Of a stretch of 64,000 bases of DNA, positions 27,501 through 35,687 are shown one piece after another (the first letter of the stretch is position 1; each line of letters begins with the position of its first letter). Below the pieces are notes generated by a model that was not told the DNA's origin, did not search any database, and saw nothing but the letters and a program-made list of their open reading frames with translations. The DNA lies in the NCBI RefSeq assembly GCF_002794255.1, contig NZ_PGGW01000007.1, positions 1 through 64,000 of the forward strand. The letters are read 5' to 3'. The position numbers were made by a program, and so were the translations under genes. The DNA is from Streptomyces carminius (GTDB lineage Bacteria; Actinomycetota; Actinomycetes; Streptomycetales; Streptomycetaceae).

Positions 27501-27595
27501 CCGTCGGCCCTGTCCGCCTGCTTGCCGTGGTCCCCGCGCGAGCGGGGGTGTTCCGACCTTCGCCATCCGCGGCGCCCGCACCAAGACGTGGTCCC
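24527..27595 (+). CRISPR. CRISPR array 2, type I-E, 50 full repeats, composite
   Basis: A rightward array with 29-base repeats and mostly 32-base spacers. Repeats 1-42 (24527 to 27039) are of type A: GT(G/C)CTCTCC, core CGCGCGAGCGG, ending AGGTGAGCCG, with scattered variants ending GTGTCCCG, GTAAGCCG or GTGAACCG. Repeat 43 (27100-27128) is a hybrid with a type A 5' half and a type B 3' half. Repeats 44-50 (27161 to 27527) are type B, GTGGTCCCC to GGGGTGTTCCG. A last repeat at 27588 is cut after GTGGTCCC. The spacing is 61 bases except one 44-base spacer (25837-25880) and one 31-base spacer. Four spacer pairs are identical. Confidence 0.97.
27161..27595 (+). repeat. type B repeat segment within array 2
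   Basis: Seven intact and perfectly conserved repeats of a different I-E consensus. They begin GTGGTCCCC where type A begins GTGCTCTCC, and end GGTGTTCCG where type A ends GGTGAGCCG. The hairpin arms are CCCCGC/GCGGGG instead of CTCCGC/GCGGAG. The lack of decay contrasts with the variable type A repeats on both sides. Whether the resident Cas6e processes this hairpin is unknown. Confidence 0.9.
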
Positions 27596-28073
27596 TCGGT
27601 CCGGGACGTCACCGGCTGGCTCACCCGCCACCCCGACAGCCTGAGCGAGGACGAGTCGAACCAGCTGAAGGAACTACAGGCCCGCTGTCCCGCTCTCGCC
27701 CGCACCGCCGAGCACGTCCGCGCCTTCGCCGAACTGATGAACAACCGGCAAGGCCACCGGCTCCACAGATGGATCGCCGACGTCCGAACCGACGACCTAC
27801 CCGCCCTCCACACCTTCGCAGGCGGCCTCGGCCATGACCTCAACGCCGTCGTCGCCGGGCTCACACTGCCCTACAGCTCAGGAGTCGTCGAAGGTCACAA
27901 CAACAAGATCAAGATGCTCAAACGGCAGATGTATGGCCGTGCCAGCTTCGACCTCCTCCGCAAACGAGTCCTCCTCGAAGCGGCGGCCGGCCGTTCATGA
28001 TCGTGGTTTCGGTGACCGTCCGTGGTGCCGGCACGGAAAGTGAGCCAGAACCACGATTCAGCCGTTACCGACA
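27596..28073 (+). pseudogene. ISL3-family transposase, 3' fragment splitting the array
   Basis: The frame enters directly from a cut type B repeat and ends at 28000. It reads VTGWLTRHPDSLSEDE, then HLHRWIADVRT-like helices. The conserved ISL3 C-terminus follows: LPYSSGVVEGHNNKIKMLKR and the QMYGRASFDLLRKRVLL segment. About 135 residues of a protein normally over 400 remain, including the terminal catalytic glutamate region. After the stop, arms ATCGTGGTT and AACCACGAT (28000-28058) probably belong to the element end. The right boundary is about 28073, where a partial CRISPR repeat resumes. Confidence 0.75.
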
Positions 28074-28826
28074 CGCGCGAGCGGAGGTGAGCCGGCAGAG
28101 GTAGCCGTAGAGGTCGAGGAAAAGGAGTCCTCTCCGCGCGAGCGGAGGTGAGCCGCCATGTCCCGTCCCGGTTGACGCGGATCACGGGTGCTCTCCGCGC
28201 GAGCGGAGGTGAGCCGCACTCGGCGCCGACGGCGGTGGCCAGCTCCCGGTGCTCTCCGCACGAGCGGAGGTGTCCCGGCCGGCGTGGTGGAGAACGTGGT
28301 CGACGTCCGGTCCTCTCCGCACGAGCGGAGGTGCGCTGGCGTGGCAGGACGGTTCCGATATCGGGTGGCGGTGCTCTCCGCGCGAGCGGAGGTGAGCCGT
28401 AGTCGCTGCGGTAGTGCGTGACGACCGTGTGGTGCTCTCCGCGCGAGCGGAGGTGTCCCGTAGATGGCGGCGAAGCGCACAGCGGAGTGCTCGTCCTCTC
28501 TGCGCGAGCGGAGGTAAGCCGTCCCGGCAGTACGTCTCCGGGTAGACACTGGAGCCCTCTCCGCGCAAGCGGAGGTGAGCCGCAGGGGTACGGGGCCGAC
28601 ACGGTCACGCTGCTGTCCTCTCCGCGCGAGCGGAGGTGAGCCGCAGAGCGGCCTCGGCGATCAGTTGTGGGTCGCATCCTCTCCGCGCGAGCGGAGGTGA
28701 GCCGCCCCCGGTGAGGCCGGGGGCTGGTGGGGTTCTGTGCTCTCCGCGCGAGCGGAGGTAAGCCGAAACCGGCAGGCGGCGTTCCACCGGAAAGAGAGTC
28801 GTCTCCGCACGAGCGGAGGTGTCCCG
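28074..28826 (+). CRISPR. CRISPR array 3, distal part of the split array
   Basis: It begins with the last 21 bases of a type A repeat (28074-28094). Twelve full repeats follow, starting at 28127 and then every 61 bases to 28798. The polarity is the same as array 2. Decay is strong: CGCACGAG cores at 28249, 28310 and 28798, a GGTGCGCTG ending at 28310, CTCTCTGCG at 28493, and an ATCC start at 28676. Increasing divergence toward the right fits a leader-distal end. Transcription from the array 2 leader must now cross the transposase relic. Confidence 0.95.
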
Positions 28827-28832
28827 GCCGTG

Positions 28833-29165
28833 CCCGGCCTCACGGTCCCCGGCAAGGTGTCCTCGCTGGGCGTGAAGCCCGTCCAGCCGCTGTCTCCGAC
28901 CCCTGCGGCTACGCGTGCGAAGGGTCCAAGCAAGGCGCAGCAGGCGTTCCAGCGGGGCCTGGCGGCCCTCGCGCAGTGGGTGGAGCGGGAAGGTGCTCAC
29001 CGGCCTGTTCCGCGCGGGCACGCTGAGGAGATGGCGGTCGACGGCGAGACGGAGCCGGTGATCGTCAAGCTCGGCGTACGGACATCGAACACCTGTGCGA
29101 GGCTGGACAAGCTCACCCAGGAGCAGCGGGACGTGCTGCGGGAACTGGGTATGGAGTGGGCGTGA
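28833..29165 (+). pseudogene. 3' fragment of helicase-associated (HA) domain helicase
   Basis: About 110 codons that end exactly like the intact helicase at 36809-39439 and the broken copy at 48640-49838. Shared words are PSKAQQAFQRGLAALAQWVE, PVPRGHAEE, then a LRELGMEWA ending. It begins a few bases after the last CRISPR repeat with no start codon. It is therefore a relic of a gene whose 5' part was replaced by, or lost next to, the CRISPR region. Confidence 0.7.
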
Positions 29166-29204
29166 TGTCCCCCGGCCGACCGCTTCAGGAGGGAACCTCG
29201 GCCG

Positions 29205-29335
29205 GGGCTGCGGTCACCCGCGGCGGCCAGAGGGAGGGTCGCGGCGAAAGCGGTGGCGGGCCGGGCCAGAGCGGCGGGGTAGCCGGCGCCGTCCGGGCGA
29301 ACGAGCTTGCCCGCGGCGGCAGCTCTGACCCCTGC
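29205..29335 (-). pseudogene. relic of the small membrane protein at 32193-32393
   Basis: On the minus strand this reads GAGYPAALARPATAFAATLP, nearly the same as the C-terminal half of the intact protein at 32193-32393 (GADYPAALARAATAFAATLA). The hydrophobic N-terminus is degraded and no start is present. The DNA similarity covers about 100 bases, so this is a duplicated, decayed copy. Confidence 0.55.
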
Positions 29336-29336
29336 T

Positions 29337-29362
29337 TGGTACCGCTGATACCGTAGGTACCA
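29337..29362. promoter_or_regulatory. probable operator of the toxin-antitoxin pair
   Basis: TGGTACC (29337-29343) and GGTACCA (29356-29362) are inverted copies flanking a GATACC-type sequence, and they end at the antitoxin ATG. This is the usual place for autorepression by an RHH antitoxin. Confidence 0.5.
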
Positions 29363-29667
29363 TGTCGGATGCCAAGGCAATGAATCTGAGGTTCCCTGAT
29401 CCGGAGCAGCGGGCCGCGATCGCAGCGGCCGCCCGGGAGGCGGGGGTCAGCATGCAGGAGTACATCCTGTCGGCCGCCTACGATCGCGCCACCGCTGTCG
29501 AGCAGAGCTTCCTGGATGGCTTCAAGGCGTCGATGGCCCGCAGCGGCGCGGCGTTCGCCGCCGAGCCCGACGCCGTCGACCCCTCCGCCGAGCAGCGGGC
29601 TGCCGAACTGGCTGCCCGGCGCGAGCTGGAGCAGCCCGGGCAGCCGGGGCGGGGCCACGCCGCGTGA
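29362..29667 (+). CDS. ribbon-helix-helix antitoxin
   Basis: A 101-residue protein. It begins with a beta strand and two helices of RHH type (MNLRFPDPEQRAAIAAAARE, then AGVSMQEYILSAAYDRA). The tail is acidic and alanine/glutamate-rich and would wrap the toxin. It starts at ATG 29362, at the edge of a palindromic operator. The stop overlaps the GTG of the Doc-type gene (GTGA), so the two are translated together. Expected to neutralise that toxin and repress its own promoter. Confidence 0.75.
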   Translation: MSDAKAMNLRFPDPEQRAAIAAAAREAGVSMQEYILSAAYDRATAVEQSFLDGFKASMARSGAAFAAEPDAVDPSAEQRAAELAARRELEQPGQPGRGHAA

Positions 29668-30053
29668 GCCAGCCCGACCCGGTCCACCGGCTGGACGTCC
29701 CCTTCCTGCTGCACGCCGCCGAGCTGCTCGACGGTGATCCCCAGGTCGACGACTTGGGGCCGCTGTATGCCGCGGTCGCCCGCACAGGTGCCCGGGCCCT
29801 GGAGCGCGACGTCTACGGCTCGCTGTATCTCAAGGCCGGCTCGCTGCTGCAGACCCTGGCCAGGCTGCCCTGCCTGGAGCATTCCAACCAGGCCTTTGCC
29901 TGGCACTCGGCCGAGGCCTACCTCGCCCTGAACGGTCACCGGCTGGACTACCCGCCCAAGGAGGCCGTCGCCCTGGTGCGGGATGCGGCCTCCGGCGCGC
30001 TCGGGGTGGCCGGGATCGCCCGCCAGCTGCGCGCCTGGACCACCAGCGCCTGA
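29664..30053 (+). CDS. Fic/Doc-type toxin
   Basis: A 129-residue helical protein like the toxin components annotated as Fic family in Streptomyces. It has an N-terminal DVPFLLHAAELLDGDPQ, a central SLLQTLARLPCLEHSNQAFAW and then YLALNG. The canonical Fic/Doc loop (HxFx(D/N)xNKR) is absent, with NQAF joined straight to AWHSAEAYL. AMP or phosphate transfer activity is therefore uncertain. GTG 29664 overlaps the antitoxin stop. Confidence 0.65.
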   Translation: MSQPDPVHRLDVPFLLHAAELLDGDPQVDDLGPLYAAVARTGARALERDVYGSLYLKAGSLLQTLARLPCLEHSNQAFAWHSAEAYLALNGHRLDYPPKEAVALVRDAASGALGVAGIARQLRAWTTSA

Positions 30054-30285
30054 CCCGCCCGGCCACGGCCTGGGCTGGAACCTGAGCCGGCACCGCAGGC
30101 GCCGGGCCCCGGGAAGGTTCGACGTCACCGGCACTTGGCGTCTGCGGTACCCGGGAGCAGCTCTCGCCCTGATGCCGGGTCGGCGGCCCGGTGCCGGAGA
30201 CCGCGCCCGATCATGCGGTACGGCGGGCCTCGCGCACAGATCACGCAGTGACACAGAGGGCAGGCCTCGCCGCTAGGCCGACGGG

Positions 30286-30453
30286 GTGGAACAGGTGTAC
30301 GGCCAGTGGCTGGCCGCAGGTGAGCCGGAGCTGTACGACTACAGCCTCACCCGCACCGAGAGCGAGCAGTGGGCGTGGTGCCACGACGCGGCCACCGGCC
30401 CGCGCTGGCCAACCCACGCGGCGACCGCAGACCGCATCCCGCTGGCCGGATAA
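30286..30453 (+). CDS. small hypothetical protein
   Basis: A 55-residue frame from GTG 30286 to TAA 30453. It begins VEQVYGQWLAAGEPELYDYS and continues with EQWAWCHDAATGPRWPTH. The composition is that of a real soluble protein, rich in W, Y and acidic residues, and it uses GC-rich third positions. No clear ribosome site and no family recognised. Confidence 0.35.
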   Translation: MEQVYGQWLAAGEPELYDYSLTRTESEQWAWCHDAATGPRWPTHAATADRIPLAG

Positions 30454-30662
30454 TCCCCGCCCCGGGCGGCCGTCTCTTTGCCTGGCAGGAAAGGGTCCTG
30501 GGGCCGCCGACGCGCGCTATGGCCATGGCGGCGCTCGCGGCCGGTGGGGGCGGCACGGCCACCTCCAAACGGTGGAACCGGGTGCGGGTTTGCGGATCAG
30601 GTCAGAAGCCGGAGCCCGCGTCGGAGTCCGCATCCCGGCTGAGACGGCACAGCCGGCGGGTG

Positions 30663-30827
30663 TCAGTCGTGCTGCCACCAGGCCATTGCGAGGCCGGTCA
30701 GCAGTGCTCCGATGTGGCGGACGGCTCCGGTCAGGAGCGCTACGGAGACCAGGCGTCGCCACGAAGCGGGGGCGGGCGTCTTCTCGTCCTGCTGCGGGGC
30801 GGTGGAGGGGGTGCGGTTCTTCGGCAT
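30663..30827 (-). CDS. small single-pass membrane protein
   Basis: A 54-residue frame from ATG 30827. A charged N-terminus (MPKNRTPSTAPQQDEKTP) precedes a basic patch (WRRL) and one hydrophobic helix (VSVALLTGAVRHIGALLTGL), ending AMAWWQHD. The pattern fits a small inner-membrane protein of unknown function. It is transcribed away from the MerR-like gene. Confidence 0.4.
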   Translation of the reverse strand: MPKNRTPSTAPQQDEKTPAPASWRRLVSVALLTGAVRHIGALLTGLAMAWWQHD

Positions 30828-31015
30828 GGCGGGTGTCTTTCGTTTCGGGCAGGGCGCAGCGGTGCGCCGTGCGGGGTGTGGAGTGGTGCAGCGGGGCGGT
30901 GGGCGGGAGACGGCCGGGGTGTTGTGCTGCTGCGTTTGATCGTGGCAGCCGGGCGGTGGGCACTGCATCCCTGGCTGGGCTCCGGCTGGGGGAGGAACGA
31001 TGTAATTTCCACCCC

Positions 31016-31888
31016 GTGCACACCTGGGAGAGCATCACCGGTCCCGGCAGCATCGACGATCTCGTCGCGGACGCCCACGCGGCCGGCTACCCGGACATGA
31101 CCGCCCGCCGGATCCACGACTGGATCGCCAAAGGGCTGCTGGGTCCACCGCGTCTGCGGACCCGGCGGCGCGGCTCGGACAAGGCCGAGCACAGTGCCGA
31201 CCAGCGTCGGCTGCTGCTGCTCCTGCTGGACAAGCGGCAGCAGGTGGCGCACTTGAACACACTCGCGCAGGTGCCGCTGGCCCTGTGGCTGTGGTGGGAC
31301 GGCTATGTGTCCACGCGGCAGGCGCAGCGGGCGTGGGTGACCTGGGTGGGGCGTGGCCGGCGCAGCCAGGAGGTGGCGCGTGAGGGCGCCCTTGGTCTGC
31401 TGGAGCAGGTCGGGCACCAGCTGGCCACCGAGACGGCGCGGGCCCGGTTCGTGCGGGTCATCACCGAGCTGGGCACCGGCAAGACACTGACGGTGCGCGG
31501 GCGGGCCGAGCTGCTGGACGCCGTGCGGGATGTGATGGAACCCGAGTCGGTGTTCGCCGCCAGCGGCCTCGTCCGCGCGCTCGGCCCCGCGCAGGCACCG
31601 GTGACCGTGGATGCGGTCGTGACCCGTGTCGAGGCCCTGTGTGCCGCGCTGGGCCGCACCCTGGACGGGAAAGTGGACGACGCGCTGCTGGAACGGGCCC
31701 GCGCCGTCTACCGCGCTTCCACGGCCGATTACCTCGCCCAGCGCGGTGACCTTGCCGCCGGAGCCGGGCAACTGGCCGGTCTCTTTTGCGAACCGCCCCT
31801 GCAGGAACAGTTCGATCAGGCGGCACGGCAGCTGCTGTTCACTCTCGGCATGCACCTGCTCCACCGGCGTATGCGCCCGCGTCCCTGA
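31016..31888 (+). CDS. MerR-like helix-turn-helix protein
   Basis: A 290-residue protein starting at GTG 31016; an upstream ATG is out of frame. Residues about 12-45 look like a MerR-type winged HTH that reads DDLVADAHAAGYPDMTARRI and DWIAKGLLGPPRL. The rest is helical: a QQVAHLNTLAQVPLALWLW segment, then helices with ETARARFVRVITELG. There is no recognised ligand domain. Unusually long for a MerR protein. Confidence 0.55.
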   Translation: MHTWESITGPGSIDDLVADAHAAGYPDMTARRIHDWIAKGLLGPPRLRTRRRGSDKAEHSADQRRLLLLLLDKRQQVAHLNTLAQVPLALWLWWDGYVSTRQAQRAWVTWVGRGRRSQEVAREGALGLLEQVGHQLATETARARFVRVITELGTGKTLTVRGRAELLDAVRDVMEPESVFAASGLVRALGPAQAPVTVDAVVTRVEALCAALGRTLDGKVDDALLERARAVYRASTADYLAQRGDLAAGAGQLAGLFCEPPLQEQFDQAARQLLFTLGMHLLHRRMRPRP

Positions 31889-32192
31889 ACGGTCCCGGTC
31901 GCGGTCCTGGTCTCGCTCCAGCGGTGAGCGGCGCCGCGGGAGCGAGGCAGGGAAAGGGGACATGAGACCGCCACCGGCCGGCCGCTGAACCTGGCGCCGG
32001 GCAGAGCCTCCCAGGACCGCCAGTGCAGCCGCGCCTCTGCCCGCAGCCAGACTGTGACGGCCCCGCCCCCACGGAACCGCCCCCGCGGCCGCTGCGCGGC
32101 CTGAACCGCCCGGAGCGGTCCCGCGGACAGCACCATGAGCCAGTGGCGCGGGCCGCACGCCGCTCAAGGGTCGCCCGGGCCCCCGGGGCGGG
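31889..32192. other. intergenic, no gene seen
   Basis: The 304 bases between the MerR-like gene and the end of the leftward small membrane protein gene. Nothing beyond GC-rich spacer was seen. The two genes are convergent, so terminators are expected but none stands out. Confidence 0.4.
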
Positions 32193-32393
32193 TCAGGTTA
32201 GGGTCTCGGTCAGGGCCGCGGTCACTGCGGCGGCCAGGGCGAGGGTCGCGGCGAAAGCGGTGGCGGCCCGGGCCAGAGCGGCGGGGTAGTCGGCGCCGTC
32301 CAAACGAGCGAGCGTGCCCGCGCCGGCTGCGGCCAGCAGCGCGACGACGACCACGAGCGCGGTGGTGAGCAGAACAACGGCAAGACCAGGCAC
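32193..32393 (-). CDS. small two-helix membrane protein
   Basis: A 66-residue protein from GTG 32393, with AGGAG 7 bases upstream. It has two hydrophobic stretches, LAVVLLTTALVVVVALLAAA and ATAFAATLALAAAVTAAL, joined by a short loop ARLDGADYPA. It is divergent from the HTH-STAND gene with 129 bases between the two starts, so they may share a regulatory region. A decayed copy lies at 29205-29335. Confidence 0.6.
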   Translation of the reverse strand: MPGLAVVLLTTALVVVVALLAAAGAGTLARLDGADYPAALARAATAFAATLALAAAVTAALTETLT

Positions 32394-32522
32394 AACAGGC
32401 TCCTGACATGTCGGCGGGAACGATGCTGTGGCCGAAGGTGCCGGAACCGCTGCGCGCCATGGTCCGGCCGGGCGAAGATGAACACCGGCGAACACACACA
32501 CCAGGGCGCGAGGGGCGGGCGC

Positions 32523-34673
32523 GTGCACGAGGAGCAGACCGGGCGTGAGGCGGCGCTCGCTGAACTTCGCGCGCGGCTGGCCGATGGGCTGGCCCGTGCC
32601 CGGCTGACCAAGACCCGGCTCGCCACCCAGGCAGATTTGGGTCGCACGACCGTGCAGCAGGTGTTCCAGAAGGCCGCGCCCGTGCCGTCGGCCGCCACGG
32701 TCGCGGCCTTGGCCCGCGTGCTGCGCCTGCCGGTCGAGGAGCTGCTGGCGCTGCGGCGGGCCGCGGCCGGGCAGGACGGCCCCGAGACCGCTGCCGGGAC
32801 GGAGCAGGGGCCGGGCCGGCCGATCACCGAGTGGGATCCGCACGATCTGGAGGTCCACCCCGCCGGCACCGCTCCGACGCCCGGTCCGGCGGCGGAGCGG
32901 GTGCTGCCCGGCTACGTGCGGCGGGACCACGACCAGGCACTGGACCAGGCAGTGCGGGACGCCGCGGAGGGCTGCAGCCGGATGCTGGTCCTGGTCGGTA
33001 CCTCCTCCACCGGCAAGACACGGGCCTGCTGGGAAGCCGTCCAGCCACTGGCCGGTGCCGGGTGGCGGCTGTGGCACCCCTTCGACCCCACCCGGGCCCA
33101 CGCCGCGCTGGAAGACCTGCAGCGCGTGCAGCCGCGGACGGTGGTGTGGCTGAACGAAGCCCAGCACTACCTCGGCGACCCCCGCGTCGGTGAGGAGATC
33201 GCGGCCGCCGTCCACGCCCTGCTCACCGGCCCCGGCCGCGCACCGGTCCTGGTGCTGGGCACTCTGTGGCCGCAGTACGCCGACCAGTACACCGCCCTGC
33301 CCACCCCCGGGCAGCCGGACCCGCACAGCCGGGCGCGGGAACTCCTGGCCGGGCGCACCCTCACCGTCCCCGACACCTTCACGCCCGAGGCGCTGCGGGC
33401 GGCGGCCGCGCTCGCCCACAGTGGTGACGCCCTGCTGGCCGACGCCCTCACCCGCGCCCATGACCACGGACGCCTGGCCCAGGACCTGGCCGGCGCCCCC
33501 GAACTACTACGCCGCTACCACCACAGCACCCCCGCAGCCCGGGCGGTACTGGAAGCAGCGATGGACGCCCGCCGCCTCGGCGCAGGCCTCCATCTCCCCC
33601 AGAGCTTCCTGATCGACGCGGCCGCCAACTACCTGGACGACCACGACTACGACCAGCTCACCGAGGACTGGGTCGAGCATGCCTTCGCCGACCTCGCTCA
33701 CCTGGTCCACGGCAGGCAAGCCTGCCTGCGCCGCGCCGCAGTCCGCCCCCGGCGGCGTCCACCCGGCAGTCCGAGGCCGGACGCCGTGCCTGCGTCGGGG
33801 GCCGGGCCGGTGTTCCGCCTCGCCGACTACCTCGAACAACACGGCCACACCACCCGCCGACACCTGTGCCCGCCCGCTTCCTTCTGGCACGCCGCCCACA
33901 CCCACCTCACCCACCCCAACGACCTGCACAACCTCGCCCAGGCTGCCCAGGCCCGACACCGCCTCCAATGGGCCCACTACCTCTACCACCGAGCCGCCCA
34001 CTACGGCAGCGCCGATTCCCTGACCGCTCTGACGGAGATGCGGGAGGAGGCCGGAGACCACAAGGACGCCGAACAGCTCGCCCACCAAGCCGCCCGCCAG
34101 GGCAACTCAAGCGCCCTGGCCACCCTGGCGGAGATACGGGAGGAGGCCGGAGACCGGCAGGACGCCGAACACCTCGCCCACCACGTCGCCGACCACGACG
34201 GCCCCTATGCCCTGGCCGAACTGGCGCAGATACGAGAGGAGGTCGGGGACCGACAGGGCGCTGAACACCTCGCCCACCAGGCCGCCGAAGCCGGCCACTC
34301 CTTCGCCTTGGCCCTCCTGGCGATGATGCGGGAACAGGCCGGGGATCAGGTGGGCGCCGAGCGGCTGTACCGCATCGCCGCCGACCACGGCGATCCCTAC
34401 GCCTTGGTCGCCCTGGCGCAGTTGCGGGAGCAGGCCGGGGAAGCAGAAGAAGCCGAACGCCTCGCCCGACAAGCTGCCGAAGCCGGCCACCCCGAGGCCC
34501 TGGCCCGTCTGGCGCAGTTGCGGGAGCAGGCCGGGGAAGCAGAAGAAACCGAGCGCCTCGCCCGACAAGCCGCCGACTACGGCCTCGCCCCGGGCTCACG
34601 GGACACGGAACTGAGGCAGTGGTGGCCGTACGGGCTGGACCCGGACAGCACGCCCACGCCCCCCTGGCAGTAG
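32523..34673 (+). CDS. HTH-STAND NTPase with Sel1/TPR-like repeats
   Basis: A 716-residue protein from GTG 32523 (GAGGGG 8 bases upstream); ATG 32478 is the alternative start. Residues about 10-70 are an XRE-like HTH (LTKTRLATQADLGRTTVQQVF). An NTPase follows, with Walker A VGTSSTGKTRAC at about 165 and Walker B-like VVWLNEAQHY at about 220. At least six Sel1/TPR-like repeats of about 36 residues follow, each with ALA-LREEAGD-A-LA-AAE pattern. This signal-sensing architecture is frequent in Streptomyces accessory regions. The ligand is unknown. Confidence 0.75.
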   Translation: MHEEQTGREAALAELRARLADGLARARLTKTRLATQADLGRTTVQQVFQKAAPVPSAATVAALARVLRLPVEELLALRRAAAGQDGPETAAGTEQGPGRPITEWDPHDLEVHPAGTAPTPGPAAERVLPGYVRRDHDQALDQAVRDAAEGCSRMLVLVGTSSTGKTRACWEAVQPLAGAGWRLWHPFDPTRAHAALEDLQRVQPRTVVWLNEAQHYLGDPRVGEEIAAAVHALLTGPGRAPVLVLGTLWPQYADQYTALPTPGQPDPHSRARELLAGRTLTVPDTFTPEALRAAAALAHSGDALLADALTRAHDHGRLAQDLAGAPELLRRYHHSTPAARAVLEAAMDARRLGAGLHLPQSFLIDAAANYLDDHDYDQLTEDWVEHAFADLAHLVHGRQACLRRAAVRPRRRPPGSPRPDAVPASGAGPVFRLADYLEQHGHTTRRHLCPPASFWHAAHTHLTHPNDLHNLAQAAQARHRLQWAHYLYHRAAHYGSADSLTALTEMREEAGDHKDAEQLAHQAARQGNSSALATLAEIREEAGDRQDAEHLAHHVADHDGPYALAELAQIREEVGDRQGAEHLAHQAAEAGHSFALALLAMMREQAGDQVGAERLYRIAADHGDPYALVALAQLREQAGEAEEAERLARQAAEAGHPEALARLAQLREQAGEAEETERLARQAADYGLAPGSRDTELRQWWPYGLDPDSTPTPPWQ

Positions 34674-34756
34674 GGCACCGTCACCTGCCCCACCACCCGG
34701 ACGGCGAACCGGAAGAGCGCGCCAGGGGGCCTGTGCGGCGGGGCCAGCAGTTACCT

Positions 34757-35047
34757 TCACCACGCCCGGTGCGGCCCCGGTAAAGGTAGCTGTGGTGATT
34801 TCAGGAGTGCGCGGAAGAAGGTGGTGAACACAGTCCGGGCGCGGTCTCGGTCACACCGCTCCTCGCGGCGCACCCGTACGCCGATCACGGGCCAGAGCTC
34901 GCCGGTCGGCACCAGGTGACGGATCTCGTCCTGGGCCACCTGTTCCTCCGCGCGCTCGGATCGGTTATCGCGGTATCGCCGCCAGGGCCCCGCACCGGGG
35001 TTGGTCAGTACCCGCCGCGTGGGCGGGCGCAGGGTGCCGTCAGTCAT
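34757..35047 (-). CDS. small hypothetical protein
   Basis: A 96-residue frame from position 35047. It begins MTDGTLRPPTRRVLTNPGAG, then WRRYRDNRSERAEEQVAQDE and a ELWPVIGVRVRRE segment, ending with a basic, proline-rich tail. The composition is plausible for a cytoplasmic protein. No domain recognised, and coding status is uncertain. Confidence 0.35.
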   Translation of the reverse strand: MTDGTLRPPTRRVLTNPGAGPWRRYRDNRSERAEEQVAQDEIRHLVPTGELWPVIGVRVRREERCDRDRARTVFTTFFRALLKSPQLPLPGPHRAW

Positions 35048-35257
35048 CGGCGCCCGGGGGTGGCCGAGGAGGTTGTGGCGTGCCGGGCGTCAGGGCGGGT
35101 GGAGCGGGGAGCCGCGGCGTGGTTGGGCGCACCGTTGGCCGGGTCGCACCGCGTGCCTGCCGGTCCAGTTGACGCCGTTCCGACCGGGGGTAGCGCTGCC
35201 TGTACTCTAGCGAGCCCCGCCGGGCCCCTCGCCAGGCTGCTGAAACCGCAGATCCCG

Positions 35258-35550
35258 GCGTCTTGCCGTACGTCGCAGACCTCAGCGAGGAGGACGGAGA
35301 GCGCGAGGAAGCCGAGCGGCTCTACTGCATCGCCATCGACGCCGGGGAGGTCCCGGAACCCGGTCAGTTGCGGAAGGTGGCGAAGCTGTACGGCGAGGTA
35401 CCGGAAGAGCACCTACTGCGCTATGGCCTGGAAGCGGACGGGACACCAGCCCTGGCCGTGGCCAGAACCACACAACGAACGAGTCCTGAGGGCAGTCGGC
35501 CCTGCGGCCTTCTCCAGTGGCTGCTGTGCAGGTCTTTGCGGCAGCCATAA
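35258..35550 (+). pseudogene. fragment of a STAND/TPR-type protein
   Basis: Reads SEEDGEREEAERLYCIAIDA, then EVPEPGQLRKVAKLYGEVPE and RYGLEADGTPA. This is like a last Sel1/TPR repeat and tail of the family seen at 32523-34673, whose tail is YGLDPDSTPTPPW. No N-terminal part is present. It looks like the remnant of a deleted paralogue, reading out of frame into unrelated sequence after about 35460. Confidence 0.45.
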
Positions 35551-35687
35551 AGAGCAGCTGGGGGTTGCGGCCGCCGGATCCTCAGCGTGTCCGCGATGAG
35601 GGACCTGAGAGGTGATCCCTCCCAGATCGAGGCCGCCTCTAACTGCGTCTCGCCTGCTCGGAATCCTCCACCGCTAGCATCCCACCC

